Origin: Gammaproteobacteria bacterium
Lineage (GTDB): Bacteria > Pseudomonadota > Gammaproteobacteria > UBA4575
Reading direction: 5' to 3'
Assembly: GCA_028281205.1 (NCBI GenBank)
Contig: JANQKJ010000272.1
Coordinates: forward strand, 1-33,584
DNA length: 33,584 nt
Positions 1 to 8,425 of the stretch are shown one piece after another. The notes under the pieces are model-generated. The model was not told the DNA's origin. It saw only the letters and a program-made list of their open reading frames with translations, and searched no databases. Each line of letters starts with the position of its first letter. The first letter of the stretch is position 1. The position numbers were made by a program, and so were the translations under genes.

Positions 1-2
1 CA

Positions 3-2681
3 ATTTTATATCTGAGTTATTTATATGTGAGTGATAGCCTCGCAGTAATAGATAGCAAAAAACTTGAGTTAACTGGCTTAGACTATCAAGCTAAATTACG
101 TCCTTTATTAAAGAAATTTGCAACACATCGCGGATTAACAGCTTCTTTCCTTAGTGGTGATGAATCCGTTAAAGATAAGAAGTCAACAGCCTCTCAAGAA
201 ATAGATCAAGCCATGCAAGAATTATTTGATTTTCATGGTAATTGGACACACGTTTTTCAAACTGGTGAAACTTTAGATGAAATCAAGCAGGAATGGTCAT
301 CATTAAAAGCTAATAACCTAAATATTAGAAAAAGAGAGAATTTCGATCGTCATTCTGCATTAATAAAAAATGTACAAAAATATCTAAATCAGGTCGCCTA
401 TGAGTCTGGCTTGAAAACAGATGTTAATCCGACAACAACTTATTTAGTTCAATTAACTACAGTGGATCTTCCCAGTGTGTTAGAAGAACTGGGAAAAATT
501 AGAGGTATAGTAAGTTCTATTGCCACGCGTCAATATTTAGAAGATGGTGAAAATTCCACTGTCCTTGCTTACCAGATGGGTGTAACAAGTGCAATTGATT
601 CATTCAATGAAACATTGGAGGCGGTATTTTTAAAAGATGAATCAGTCAAGTCGCTGTTTGAAGAGCGTTTAGAGACATTTGATATTAGCGCAGGAAATTA
701 TCTTAATAAAATTGATACACTCATGAGTGATGTCATGGTGTTAATGAATGCAAATGGTCAGGAGTATTTTGCACAAGGTACAGAGTCTATTGATATTGGC
801 TTTGAGTTTTATGCCGATGCTATAGCAAGGATACGCAGCAATATTGATGATAATATCGCCTCATCCCAAACTGGTTTATATATTGCGTGCGCAATTGCAG
901 CTAGCTTATTTATTATAGCGGTGTTGTTAAGCTATGTTGTAATTAGTGATATTTCGAAGAACTTCAACAAAGTCACAAGTCTATTTAAGAACATTCAAAA
1001 TGGCCAGTACGATAACGAGATTGTTGTGTCTGGTAATACTGAAATCTCTACTATTTTCTCTGGTTTGTCTGCTATGCAATCAGGACTTAAAGAATCCATT
1101 GAAAGAGATCAAAGAGTAGCAAGAGAAAATGGTCGTATTAAGCAGGCGCTTGATCGAGTAACTTCGAGTGTGATGGTTACTAATTCAGAGAATAATATTG
1201 TGTATTTGAATGAAGCAGGTATACAAATGTTCTCTAACGCTGAAGCTAATATCGCACGTGATATAAGTGGGTTTTCTGCAAAATCTATTGTTGGACAATG
1301 TATTTCAGATTTCATGCAATATTCTGGAAGCCAAGGTCCGTTAGTTAAAGATTTTAATTCCATATCAACATCGACTGTAACAGTGGGTGGGCATACATTT
1401 GAAGTTACTTCTGGACCTGTGAAGGATGACAACAATGAACAAATTGGTATGGTTATTGAGTGGAGTGACAGAACACAAGAACTTAAGATTGAGTCAGAAG
1501 TGGAAGAGTTAGTTAATCTGGCGCTTAAAGGTGACTTAACTAATCGTATAGATATGCAGGGCAAGGAAGGATTTTATAAATTCCTAAGTCAAGGTATTAA
1601 TGATTTAGTTGATGTTTCAGAGCGTGTGATTAATGACACAATACGCGTATTAAGTGCATTATCACAAGGCGATTTGACACAAAAAATAGAAGAAGAGTAT
1701 CAGGGTGCATTTGATAAACTGAAGACAGATGCTAATGACACTATTGATAAATTAACCGACATTGTAAGTAAGATCAAAGAATCTAGCGGCTTGGTTAATT
1801 CAGCAGCGAGTGAAATCTCACAAGGCAATTTAAATCTAAGTAGTCGCACAGAGGCGCAAGCAAGCAGCCTAGAAGAGACCTCTGCAAGTATGACTGAAAT
1901 GACAAGCACCGTACAAAATAATGCAGAAAATTCTAAGCAAGCAAAAGTCCTGGCAAATAACTCTCGTCAACAGGCTGAAACAGGTGGTGAAGTTGTTAGT
2001 AAAGCTGTTGCTGCAATGGATAAGATTAATAGTGCCAGTAATAAAATTGCCGACATTATTAGTGTGATTGATGAAATCGCTTTCCAGACTAATCTTTTAG
2101 CGCTAAATGCAGCAGTTGAAGCTGCGCGTGCTGGCGAACAGGGTCGTGGATTCGCTGTGGTAGCAAGCGAAGTACGTAATCTAGCTGGTCGAAGTGCAAC
2201 TGCTGCTAAAGAAATTAAAGACCTGATTGAGGACAGCGTAGTTAAAGTCAAAGAAGGTGCAAAACTGGTCAATCAGTCTGGTGAGACGCTCAATGAGATC
2301 ACCAACAGTATTAAGGAAGTTGACGATATCATCGCAGATATTACAGTGGCCAGCCAAGAGCAATCGCAAGGTATTGAACAAGCTAATCGTGCCATTTTAG
2401 AAATGGATGGTACAACTCAGCAGAATGCGGCCTTAGTAGAAGAAATTTCAGCCTCTGCAGAATCCATGAATGAGCAAAGTAATGAACTGAATCAGTTAGT
2501 CGAATTCTTTGTTGTTTCAGATAGTAATGGGCAATCTGGTGATTCATTCATAGAAAGGCGTTCCGCAGACAGACCATGGTCTGAAAATGATAACCATAGT
2601 TCTGCAGATGATTTTGAGGATTTCCAAATGCCTAAAGCAGTAGGTGATAGTGTAGATGATCAAGATTGGGAACAGTTTTAA
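3..2681 (+). CDS. Methyl-accepting chemotaxis protein with NIT-like sensory domain (5' end outside window)
   Basis: Chemoreceptor that would sense a ligand and control CheA. The reading frame stays open from the GTG at 27 back to the window edge and upstream encodes hydrophobic residues (ILYLSYLY). The GTG is therefore probably an internal valine, and the first membrane helix lies outside the window. Numbering from 27: a helical region of about 15-250 resembles the NIT (nitrate/nitrite sensing) family; a membrane helix lies at about 282-305; then a HAMP region, a PAS-like segment at about 375-485, a second HAMP-like stretch, and the MCP signalling domain at about 590-830 with a typical hairpin tip (DEIAFQTNLLALNAAVEAA). 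It ends in DWEQF, resembling the CheR/CheB-tethering pentapeptide of E. coli Tar/Tsr (NWETF). It heads the che operon. The NIT assignment rests on pattern and neighbourhood; the receptor class is certain. Confidence 0.93.
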   Translation: MLYLSYLYVSDSLAVIDSKKLELTGLDYQAKLRPLLKKFATHRGLTASFLSGDESVKDKKSTASQEIDQAMQELFDFHGNWTHVFQTGETLDEIKQEWSSLKANNLNIRKRENFDRHSALIKNVQKYLNQVAYESGLKTDVNPTTTYLVQLTTVDLPSVLEELGKIRGIVSSIATRQYLEDGENSTVLAYQMGVTSAIDSFNETLEAVFLKDESVKSLFEERLETFDISAGNYLNKIDTLMSDVMVLMNANGQEYFAQGTESIDIGFEFYADAIARIRSNIDDNIASSQTGLYIACAIAASLFIIAVLLSYVVISDISKNFNKVTSLFKNIQNGQYDNEIVVSGNTEISTIFSGLSAMQSGLKESIERDQRVARENGRIKQALDRVTSSVMVTNSENNIVYLNEAGIQMFSNAEANIARDISGFSAKSIVGQCISDFMQYSGSQGPLVKDFNSISTSTVTVGGHTFEVTSGPVKDDNNEQIGMVIEWSDRTQELKIESEVEELVNLALKGDLTNRIDMQGKEGFYKFLSQGINDLVDVSERVINDTIRVLSALSQGDLTQKIEEEYQGAFDKLKTDANDTIDKLTDIVSKIKESSGLVNSAASEISQGNLNLSSRTEAQASSLEETSASMTEMTSTVQNNAENSKQAKVLANNSRQQAETGGEVVSKAVAAMDKINSASNKIADIISVIDEIAFQTNLLALNAAVEAARAGEQGRGFAVVASEVRNLAGRSATAAKEIKDLIEDSVVKVKEGAKLVNQSGETLNEITNSIKEVDDIIADITVASQEQSQGIEQANRAILEMDGTTQQNAALVEEISASAESMNEQSNELNQLVEFFVVSDSNGQSGDSFIERRSADRPWSENDNHSSADDFEDFQMPKAVGDSVDDQDWEQF

Positions 2682-2717
2682 ACAGTCGTATAGCTACAAA
2701 AATATGGAGAATTCTAA

Positions 2718-3080
2718 ATGGCAAGGATAATGGCAGTTGATGACTCACCATCAATGCGCAAGATGGTATCAGTGACATTAATGTCTAAAGGCCATCAAGT
2801 GATTTCCGCTGAAGATGGTGAAGATGCATACCAATTAGCTCAACAGGAAAATAATGTTGATTTAGTTATTACAGACCTATACATGCCAAAGCTTGATGGC
2901 ATAGGGTTAGTTGAAAAACTTCGTGGCTTGGATAGCTATCGTTATTTGCCAATACTTTTTTTAACAACTGAATCAAGCCCAGATATGAAGCAGCGCGGTA
3001 AAAAAGCAGGGGCTACGGGCTGGATAGTTAAGCCGTTTGAACCCAAACAACTGCTAGCGTCTTTAGATAAAGTACTTTAA
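2718..3080 (+). CDS. cheY: CheY-type single-domain response regulator
   Basis: A stand-alone receiver domain of 120 residues, the usual CheY length. It would carry the phosphoryl signal from CheA to the flagellar motor or another output. The acidic pocket D8/D9, the phospho-acceptor D53 (in TDLYMPKLDG), the switch threonine T83 (LFLTTES) and the invariant lysine K105 (VKPFEP) are all present. A GGAG Shine-Dalgarno precedes the ATG. It sits 36 bases after the receptor and 20 bases before cheA, so it is very likely co-transcribed with both. Such cheY-cheA pairs are typical of proteobacterial chemosensory operons. The sequence alone does not show whether it binds FliM or acts as a phosphate sink. 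Confidence 0.95.
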   Translation: MARIMAVDDSPSMRKMVSVTLMSKGHQVISAEDGEDAYQLAQQENNVDLVITDLYMPKLDGIGLVEKLRGLDSYRYLPILFLTTESSPDMKQRGKKAGATGWIVKPFEPKQLLASLDKVL

Positions 3081-3100
3081 ATATATTGGAGAGTATTTAA

Positions 3101-5323
3101 GTGTCTGAATTTGAATTAGATGAAATTACAGAAATCTTCCTGGAAGAAAGCCTGGAAGGTCTAGATACCATGGAAACTGGTTTACTTGGGCTTGAGGCTG
3201 GTGAAGCAGATCCTGAAATCATGAATGATATTTTCCGTGCTGCCCATTCGATTAAAGGTGGTGCAGGAACATTTGGATTTATGGATGTATCTGAATTTAC
3301 CCATGGTGTTGAAACATTATTAGATGAAATGCGTTCTGGCGATCGCGATGTAACTCCGGATGCAGTGCAGCTATTGTTGCGTACTGTTGATCGTTTGCGT
3401 GCCATGATGGATGAAATTCAATCGACTGGACAAGTAGATGCATCACAGAATGAAGAACTAGAAAAAGAAATTACCACTATGCTTGAGTCTGATTCGGTTG
3501 CAGTAACCACACCTGCACCGGAGCCAAAGCAAGTAAGTGAGAATGTTGCCACTGAAGACGAAGCCTCAAATGGCATTGAATTACTTGAAGTTAATAATGT
3601 TGAGGGTGCAGAAAAGCTGCAACAGGGTGACACACGCTGGGTAATAGAATTTGTACCACATATGGATATGTTGCAAAAAGGTAACGACCCTCTACGAATT
3701 TTTAAAGAGTTAAGAAAATTAGGTGAATTAGCAGTTACTGCTGATTCTAGTGAAATTCCTCAACTCGATGCCTTGGTTCCTGAAAAGTGCTACATCAATT
3801 GGAAGTTGACATTAGTTGGTGATGTTTCTGAAGAGCAAATATATGATGTATTTGATTGGGTGCTGGAAGATTGCGACCTATCTGTGGAAGAAGAATTAGA
3901 ATGGGTGTCAGCGGAAGATATTAAGGCTATTAAAGATGATTCATCAGCCCAGGATGAAGTAAAAGTTAAAGAGCCATCAGAGATTGCACAAAATGCAACT
4001 CCAGTTGCAGAAAAAGAAGCGGCATCTAAAGCAACTGTAAAAAATGAAAAAAGCTCATCTAAAACTGTAAAAGATGAAAAAGTACAACCAGCTAAAGCAG
4101 TTAAGGCAGCTCCTAAAGAATCTACTTCAATCCGAGTAAGCATTGAAAAAGTCGATTCATTATTAAACTTAGTTGGCGAGCTGGTCATTACTCAGTCAAT
4201 GCTTAAACGCTTTGGTACCGAAATTAAAAGTGAGGACTTAAAAGATCTAGGTGATGGTTTAACTCAATTAGAACGTTATACCCGTGAGTTGCAAGAAAGT
4301 GTTATGGATATACGTATGTTACCTATTAGTTTTGCATTTAATCGTTTCCCGCGTTTGGTGCATGATATTTGTGGCAAATTAGGTAAGAAAGTTGATTTGG
4401 AAGTGGTAGGTGAACAGACTGAGGTGGATAAAACTGTTCTTGAAAAAATTGGTGATCCACTAGTGCATTTGGTTAGAAATTCTCTTGATCATGGAATTGA
4501 AGAAGCAGGCATGCGCATCGAGAATGGCAAACCGGAAGTAGGTAAATTGACACTTAGTGCAACTCAAGAGGGCGGTAATATTGTCATTCGTGTTATTGAC
4601 GATGGGGCCGGTATTAATAAAGAAAAGCTTGTTCAAAAAGCTATTGAAAAAGGAATTATCAGTGCAGATGATCAATTATCTGATGACCGCATCCATAATT
4701 TAATTTTCCACCCTGGATTCTCGACTGTCGACCAAGTCAGTGACTTGTCCGGGCGAGGTGTTGGGATGGATGTTGTAAGAAGGAATATTAAGGACTTGGG
4801 TGGCCGTGTTGAAGTGCATTCAGAGATTGGTGTAGGCACTTCATTTACTATTCGCTTGCCATTAACGCTAGCTATTCTGGATGGTCAGCTAGTGAGGGTA
4901 GGTGATGAGACATACATAATGTCATTGCTTTCTATTGTTGAAACTGTGTTGCTCAAAGAAAATGATATTAATGACATTGCAGGACGTGCAGACGTTTATC
5001 AAATGCGCGGTGAATATATCCATATCATTTGGCTGAAAGAAATTCTTCAAGGTACTCACGATCGCTCGACAAATCGTGAGGGGCTATTAGTGGTGGTGGA
5101 AGCAGATGGTCGACGCGTTGGCTTATTTGTTGATGAACTACTGGATCAACAGCAGGTGGTGATTAAAAACTTGGAAGATAATTTCAAGCAAATTGATGGA
5201 GTGTCTGGCGCAACAATCCTAGGAGATGGAACGGTTGCATTGATATTAGATATCCCAGGCTTGCTCCACGGTTGCTTATCGGATGAGGCATCGGTTTCTG
5301 GCAATGAGAAACATGCCGCTTAA
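3101..5323 (+). CDS. cheA: Chemotaxis histidine kinase CheA
   Basis: Histidine kinase that autophosphorylates under receptor control and phosphorylates CheY and CheB. The GTG start has GGAGAG upstream. The N-terminal HPt domain carries the phospho-histidine H49 in AAHSIKGGAGTFGF. Residues of about 165-275 form a second globular domain containing GNDPL. A Lys/Ala/Glu-rich linker follows (about 280-340) and contains a short imperfect duplication. Dimerisation begins near 343 (IRVSIEKVDSLLNLVGEL). ATP-binding boxes are the N-box (HLVRNSLDHGIE, about 455), G1 (DDGAGI, about 500) and G2 (GRGVGMDVV, about 550). The C-terminal CheW-like domain spans about 595-735. All catalytic motifs look intact, and 740 residues is a normal length. 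Confidence 0.97.
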   Translation: MSEFELDEITEIFLEESLEGLDTMETGLLGLEAGEADPEIMNDIFRAAHSIKGGAGTFGFMDVSEFTHGVETLLDEMRSGDRDVTPDAVQLLLRTVDRLRAMMDEIQSTGQVDASQNEELEKEITTMLESDSVAVTTPAPEPKQVSENVATEDEASNGIELLEVNNVEGAEKLQQGDTRWVIEFVPHMDMLQKGNDPLRIFKELRKLGELAVTADSSEIPQLDALVPEKCYINWKLTLVGDVSEEQIYDVFDWVLEDCDLSVEEELEWVSAEDIKAIKDDSSAQDEVKVKEPSEIAQNATPVAEKEAASKATVKNEKSSSKTVKDEKVQPAKAVKAAPKESTSIRVSIEKVDSLLNLVGELVITQSMLKRFGTEIKSEDLKDLGDGLTQLERYTRELQESVMDIRMLPISFAFNRFPRLVHDICGKLGKKVDLEVVGEQTEVDKTVLEKIGDPLVHLVRNSLDHGIEEAGMRIENGKPEVGKLTLSATQEGGNIVIRVIDDGAGINKEKLVQKAIEKGIISADDQLSDDRIHNLIFHPGFSTVDQVSDLSGRGVGMDVVRRNIKDLGGRVEVHSEIGVGTSFTIRLPLTLAILDGQLVRVGDETYIMSLLSIVETVLLKENDINDIAGRADVYQMRGEYIHIIWLKEILQGTHDRSTNREGLLVVVEADGRRVGLFVDELLDQQQVVIKNLEDNFKQIDGVSGATILGDGTVALILDIPGLLHGCLSDEASVSGNEKHAA

Positions 5324-5359
5324 TATATGAGATTAAAGTAATTTTAAGGAGTAAATAAC

Positions 5360-5881
5360 ATGCAATCAGCGGCTGAAGTTAACCCAACCGACGAACAATA
5401 CTCTGAGGATGATTCTGATCAGTATCTTACATTTAAGCTAGCTGGCGAAGAGTATGGTGTTGAAATTTTACGTGTCCAGGGAATTCAAGGTTTACAGAAA
5501 GTTACTACGATTCCTAACACTCCAGAATACATTCTTGGTGTTATAAATTTACGCGGTGAAATTGTACCGGTTATTGATTTACGTAAGAGATTCTCGCTAG
5601 AAAGCGTTGAATTTAATTCTACAACAGTGGTTATTGTTGTAAGAATGGTTAATGAAGGTAAAGAAAGAACTATTGGTATCGTTGTTGATGGTGTTTCTGA
5701 AGTTTACCGATTTGAACATAAAAATGTACAAGAGCCACCAGAGTTTGGCGCCAAAGTTAGTACTGAATTTTTAAAAGGACTTGCGTCAGTTGATGAGAAA
5801 ATGGTGATTTTATTAGAGATTGATCATCTTGTTGATTTTAATGAAATAACATCAGCAGTAGATGGTAGTCCTAGCGAATAA
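5360..5881 (+). CDS. cheW: Chemotaxis coupling protein CheW
   Basis: Adaptor that links chemoreceptors to CheA in the signalling array. The 173-residue protein is a single CheW domain: YLTFKLAGEEYGVEILRVQGI, then TTIPNTPEYILGVINLRGEIVPVIDLRKRF, which is the family's most conserved stretch. An acidic N-terminal extension of about 20 residues precedes the domain. The ATG follows AAGGAG. It lies 36 bases after cheA and belongs to the same operon. Nothing in it is truncated or odd. Confidence 0.96.
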   Translation: MQSAAEVNPTDEQYSEDDSDQYLTFKLAGEEYGVEILRVQGIQGLQKVTTIPNTPEYILGVINLRGEIVPVIDLRKRFSLESVEFNSTTVVIVVRMVNEGKERTIGIVVDGVSEVYRFEHKNVQEPPEFGAKVSTEFLKGLASVDEKMVILLEIDHLVDFNEITSAVDGSPSE

Positions 5882-5931
5882 AATATTAATAATTAGAAAA
5901 TGGTAGCGCAACTAAATGGCTGGGAGTAAAA

Positions 5932-6177
5932 ATGTACGAATTTAAATTACCACAATCAGTAACCATATCAAGTTGTGATGAGTTGCTAAGCAAAGCGATT
6001 CAAGCCAAAGCAAATGATATGAAAATAGAATTGGATTCTAGTGAAGTTAATATTATAGATACTGCCGGCATTCAATTTATTTGTTCATTTTGTGCAGATG
6101 TTAACCAAGTAACTCACGTTAATATGTCTGAAGTCGTAAAAGATGCAATGAGTCAGCTTGGGTTATCTGCAACATGA
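5932..6177 (+). CDS. Small STAS-domain protein
   Basis: An 81-residue protein resembling STAS domains (anti-sigma-factor antagonist / NTP-binding fold). The characteristic segment is SSEVNIIDTAGIQFI, in which the position that is phosphorylated in SpoIIAA-type proteins is a threonine (DTAG). It is shorter than a typical STAS domain of about 100 residues. It overlaps the next gene by four bases (ATGA), which suggests translational coupling and a shared function. STAS proteins occur in several chemosensory operons, but their role there is unclear. No cognate kinase or phosphatase is adjacent. The family call is based on the motif and predicted fold pattern only. Confidence 0.75.
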   Translation: MYEFKLPQSVTISSCDELLSKAIQAKANDMKIELDSSEVNIIDTAGIQFICSFCADVNQVTHVNMSEVVKDAMSQLGLSAT

Positions 6178-6644
6178 CTGAGTCATCAAATTTATCGCAT
6201 ACAAGAAATTACATTCGTCTATTTCAAATGCAATTACATGGTGTGCTAGAGGATATGGCAACACCAGCTGAAGTGTTGTCTAGTCAATTCTCAGAGTCAT
6301 TATTAAAGCTATATGACATACGTGAACATGTCGCAGATGATAATCAAATCAATCGTCAAGAGCTTTTAGATAAAGTACAAACACTTATTAGTGAAATGTT
6401 TGAGTGTGTCTCAAGTATGCAGTTTGTAGATGCTAAAAGACAAAGAATAGAACATGTAGCTGATGGTTTAAGTTATTTGATTGAAACAGATGATGCCAAT
6501 AATACTATGAAATATAGTTGGGATCAGATAAATACTATGATAGTAGAGCAGTTTAAAATGGATAAAGAACGTAATATTTATCAAAAATATCTGCAAGAAT
6601 ATAGTTCTTCCGACTCTGCTAATTACCAAAGTGAGGCAAATTAA
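6174..6644 (+). CDS. Small helical chemotaxis-operon protein with CheZ-like DxxxQ motif
   Basis: A 156-residue protein without signal peptide or membrane segment, predicted almost entirely helical, of no family I recognise with certainty. Residues 84-92 read FVDAKRQRI. This matches the spacing of the catalytic helix of CheZ (FQDLTGQVI in E. coli, with D143 and Q147), so D86 and Q90 would be the CheY-phosphatase pair. CheZ is about 210 residues with a long hairpin and a C-terminal CheY-binding tail; this protein is shorter, and no such tail is obvious. The cluster shows no cheZ, cheC or cheX, so a phosphatase function would fill a gap. It is translationally coupled to the STAS gene (ATGA overlap) and lies two bases before cheD. 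The gene is certain; the function is a hypothesis. Confidence 0.8.
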   Translation: MTESSNLSHTRNYIRLFQMQLHGVLEDMATPAEVLSSQFSESLLKLYDIREHVADDNQINRQELLDKVQTLISEMFECVSSMQFVDAKRQRIEHVADGLSYLIETDDANNTMKYSWDQINTMIVEQFKMDKERNIYQKYLQEYSSSDSANYQSEAN

Positions 6645-6646
6645 TT

Positions 6647-7273
6647 ATGAGTCTCACTGCTGCTCAGTCACAAACAGCAATCCGTGGCTTTGAGCATTAT
6701 AAAAAATTCTTTGATAACTCTCTTAAGGCTAATGTTGTAAAGATATCGCCTGGAGATTATTACATCACAGATCAACAAGAAATAATTACCACTGTTTTGG
6801 GTTCGTGTATTTCTGCTTGTGTCAGAGATAAGCGTATGAAGATCGGTGGTATGAATCATTTTATGATTCCGGTTAAGTGTCCACATACTTCACATCCAGA
6901 GCAAGATATGGATACCCGTTATGGAACATATGCTATGGAACACTTAATTAATGATATCTATAAACATGGGGGTAGTCGTAGAAATCTTGAAATTAAACTA
7001 TTCGGTGCAGGTAATGTATTAGTTGGCAGCGGTGATGTAGGAGTAAAAAATATTAAATTTATTTATGACTTTATGCGTGTAGAAGGCTACAAGATTACCT
7101 CGGAGGACTTGGGTGGGGACTTCCCAAGAAAAATTAATTATTGTCCTATGACGGGTAAGGTCATGATGAAAAGATTAGTATCTGCCAATATTGCTGATAT
7201 CCAATTGCAAGAACGCAAATTGCAAAATCAAGTTGAGTCAACACCTGTGGCAGGTGAAATTGATCTATTTTAA
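6647..7273 (+). CDS. cheD: Chemoreceptor glutamine deamidase CheD
   Basis: CheD deamidates specific glutamines (and may act on methyl esters) in chemoreceptors and can interact with CheC-type phosphatases. The protein has 208 residues. The catalytic triad of the family is visible: C54 in TTVLGSCISACV, H71 in GGMNHFMIP and T94 in RYGTYAM. The FGAGNV stretch typical of the family follows. It starts two bases after the preceding helical gene, so it is in the same operon, and lies 21 bases before cheB. The C-terminal tail of about 40 residues looks poorly conserved. Confidence 0.95.
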   Translation: MSLTAAQSQTAIRGFEHYKKFFDNSLKANVVKISPGDYYITDQQEIITTVLGSCISACVRDKRMKIGGMNHFMIPVKCPHTSHPEQDMDTRYGTYAMEHLINDIYKHGGSRRNLEIKLFGAGNVLVGSGDVGVKNIKFIYDFMRVEGYKITSEDLGGDFPRKINYCPMTGKVMMKRLVSANIADIQLQERKLQNQVESTPVAGEIDLF

Positions 7274-7294
7274 CTTATATTAAGAAGAATAAAA

Positions 7295-8413
7295 ATGGAT
7301 AAAATTAAAGTACTGGTTGTTGATGATTCAGCATTAATAAGGTGTCTGTTATCAGATATGCTTAATGCAGATCCGCATATTGAAGTTATAGATACTGCAA
7401 ATGATCCTATTGAAGCGCGTAGTAAAATAAAGTTACATAATCCTGATGTAATTACTTTAGATATTGAAATGCCAAAAATGGATGGCATTACATTTCTTGA
7501 TAAATTAATGCGTTTGCATCCAATGCCTGTAGTGATGATTTCTTCGCATACACAAAAAGGTGCGGAATGTGTAATGCGCTGTTTACAAATAGGTGCAGTA
7601 GACTTTATGCCTAAGCCTGTAAGTAATCATGATGATTCGCTAAGTATTTATGCCTCAAACCTTATTAATAAAGTCAAGGCTGCAAGTCATGCAGATGTTA
7701 CAAAGCATTTACAAATAAGTGATAAAAATTCTCACCAAGTAATGGCTGATGGCATGCCGGCTTGTGAAATTAAAGCACCAGAGCTGTTAAATGCAAATAC
7801 TAATATTCGCTTAGTTGCAATTGGCTCGTCAACAGGAGGTACTGAAGCGCTTGCCCAGCTAATACAACATATACCTGTTGATTTTCCGCCTATTGTTATT
7901 ACTCAGCATATCCCTTCAAAATTTAGTAAAGCTTTTGCGGAAAGGCTAGATCGTCATTGCGCGGTAAGCGTTATTGAGGCTCAGGATGGAGATGAGATAA
8001 AAGCAGGACATGTTTATATTGCGCCAGGTGGAAAGCAAATGGAAGTGGTTAAATATAAATATAATCTAATGTGTAAAGTTTTTGAGGGTGAGAAAGTCAA
8101 CAGACACCGCCCTTCCGTGGAAGTGTTGTTTAAGTCAGTTGCCAAAGTTGTTGGTAAGAAAGTGATTAGCGTTATGCTCACTGGTATGGGCGATGACGGT
8201 TCCGCATCAATGAAGACTATAAAAGATATGGGCGGTATTACCATCGCTCAAGATGAGCAATCTAGTGTGGTGTGGGGGATGCCAGGTGCTGCTGTTAAGT
8301 TAGGATGTATAGATAAAGTTGTTTCTTTGGATAAGATTCCTGAACTACTCGTTAAGTTATGTCGTGAAAATTCAACTAATTCACTTTCAAATTTACGTTC
8401 AGCATCACAATAA
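7295..8413 (+). CDS. cheB: Protein-glutamate methylesterase CheB
   Basis: Response-regulator methylesterase that removes receptor methyl groups and provides adaptation. The 372-residue protein has an N-terminal receiver with acidic pocket D10/D11 and phospho-acceptor D56 (TLDIEMPKMDG). A variable linker of about 50 residues leads to the C-terminal esterase. That domain has the nucleophile serine in GSSTGGTEAL (about 179), the histidine in TQHIP (about 203) and the aspartate in GMGDDG (about 299), forming the known Ser-His-Asp triad. The domain order and length are standard. It lies between cheD and cheR in the operon. Confidence 0.97.
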   Translation: MDKIKVLVVDDSALIRCLLSDMLNADPHIEVIDTANDPIEARSKIKLHNPDVITLDIEMPKMDGITFLDKLMRLHPMPVVMISSHTQKGAECVMRCLQIGAVDFMPKPVSNHDDSLSIYASNLINKVKAASHADVTKHLQISDKNSHQVMADGMPACEIKAPELLNANTNIRLVAIGSSTGGTEALAQLIQHIPVDFPPIVITQHIPSKFSKAFAERLDRHCAVSVIEAQDGDEIKAGHVYIAPGGKQMEVVKYKYNLMCKVFEGEKVNRHRPSVEVLFKSVAKVVGKKVISVMLTGMGDDGSASMKTIKDMGGITIAQDEQSSVVWGMPGAAVKLGCIDKVVSLDKIPELLVKLCRENSTNSLSNLRSASQ

Positions 8414-8425
8414 AACTTTACTGCT

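Noticed and set aside
27..29. GTG at 27 as the true start of the chemoreceptor
   Set aside because: The frame is open to the window edge and encodes hydrophobic residues upstream, as expected for the missing first membrane helix. There is no Shine-Dalgarno before the GTG.
1109..2381. Open frames on the - strand within the chemoreceptor, and similar antisense frames in cheA, nirB, nasA and the porin
   Set aside because: They lie opposite strongly supported genes, have no recognisable domains and follow the codon pattern of the sense gene.
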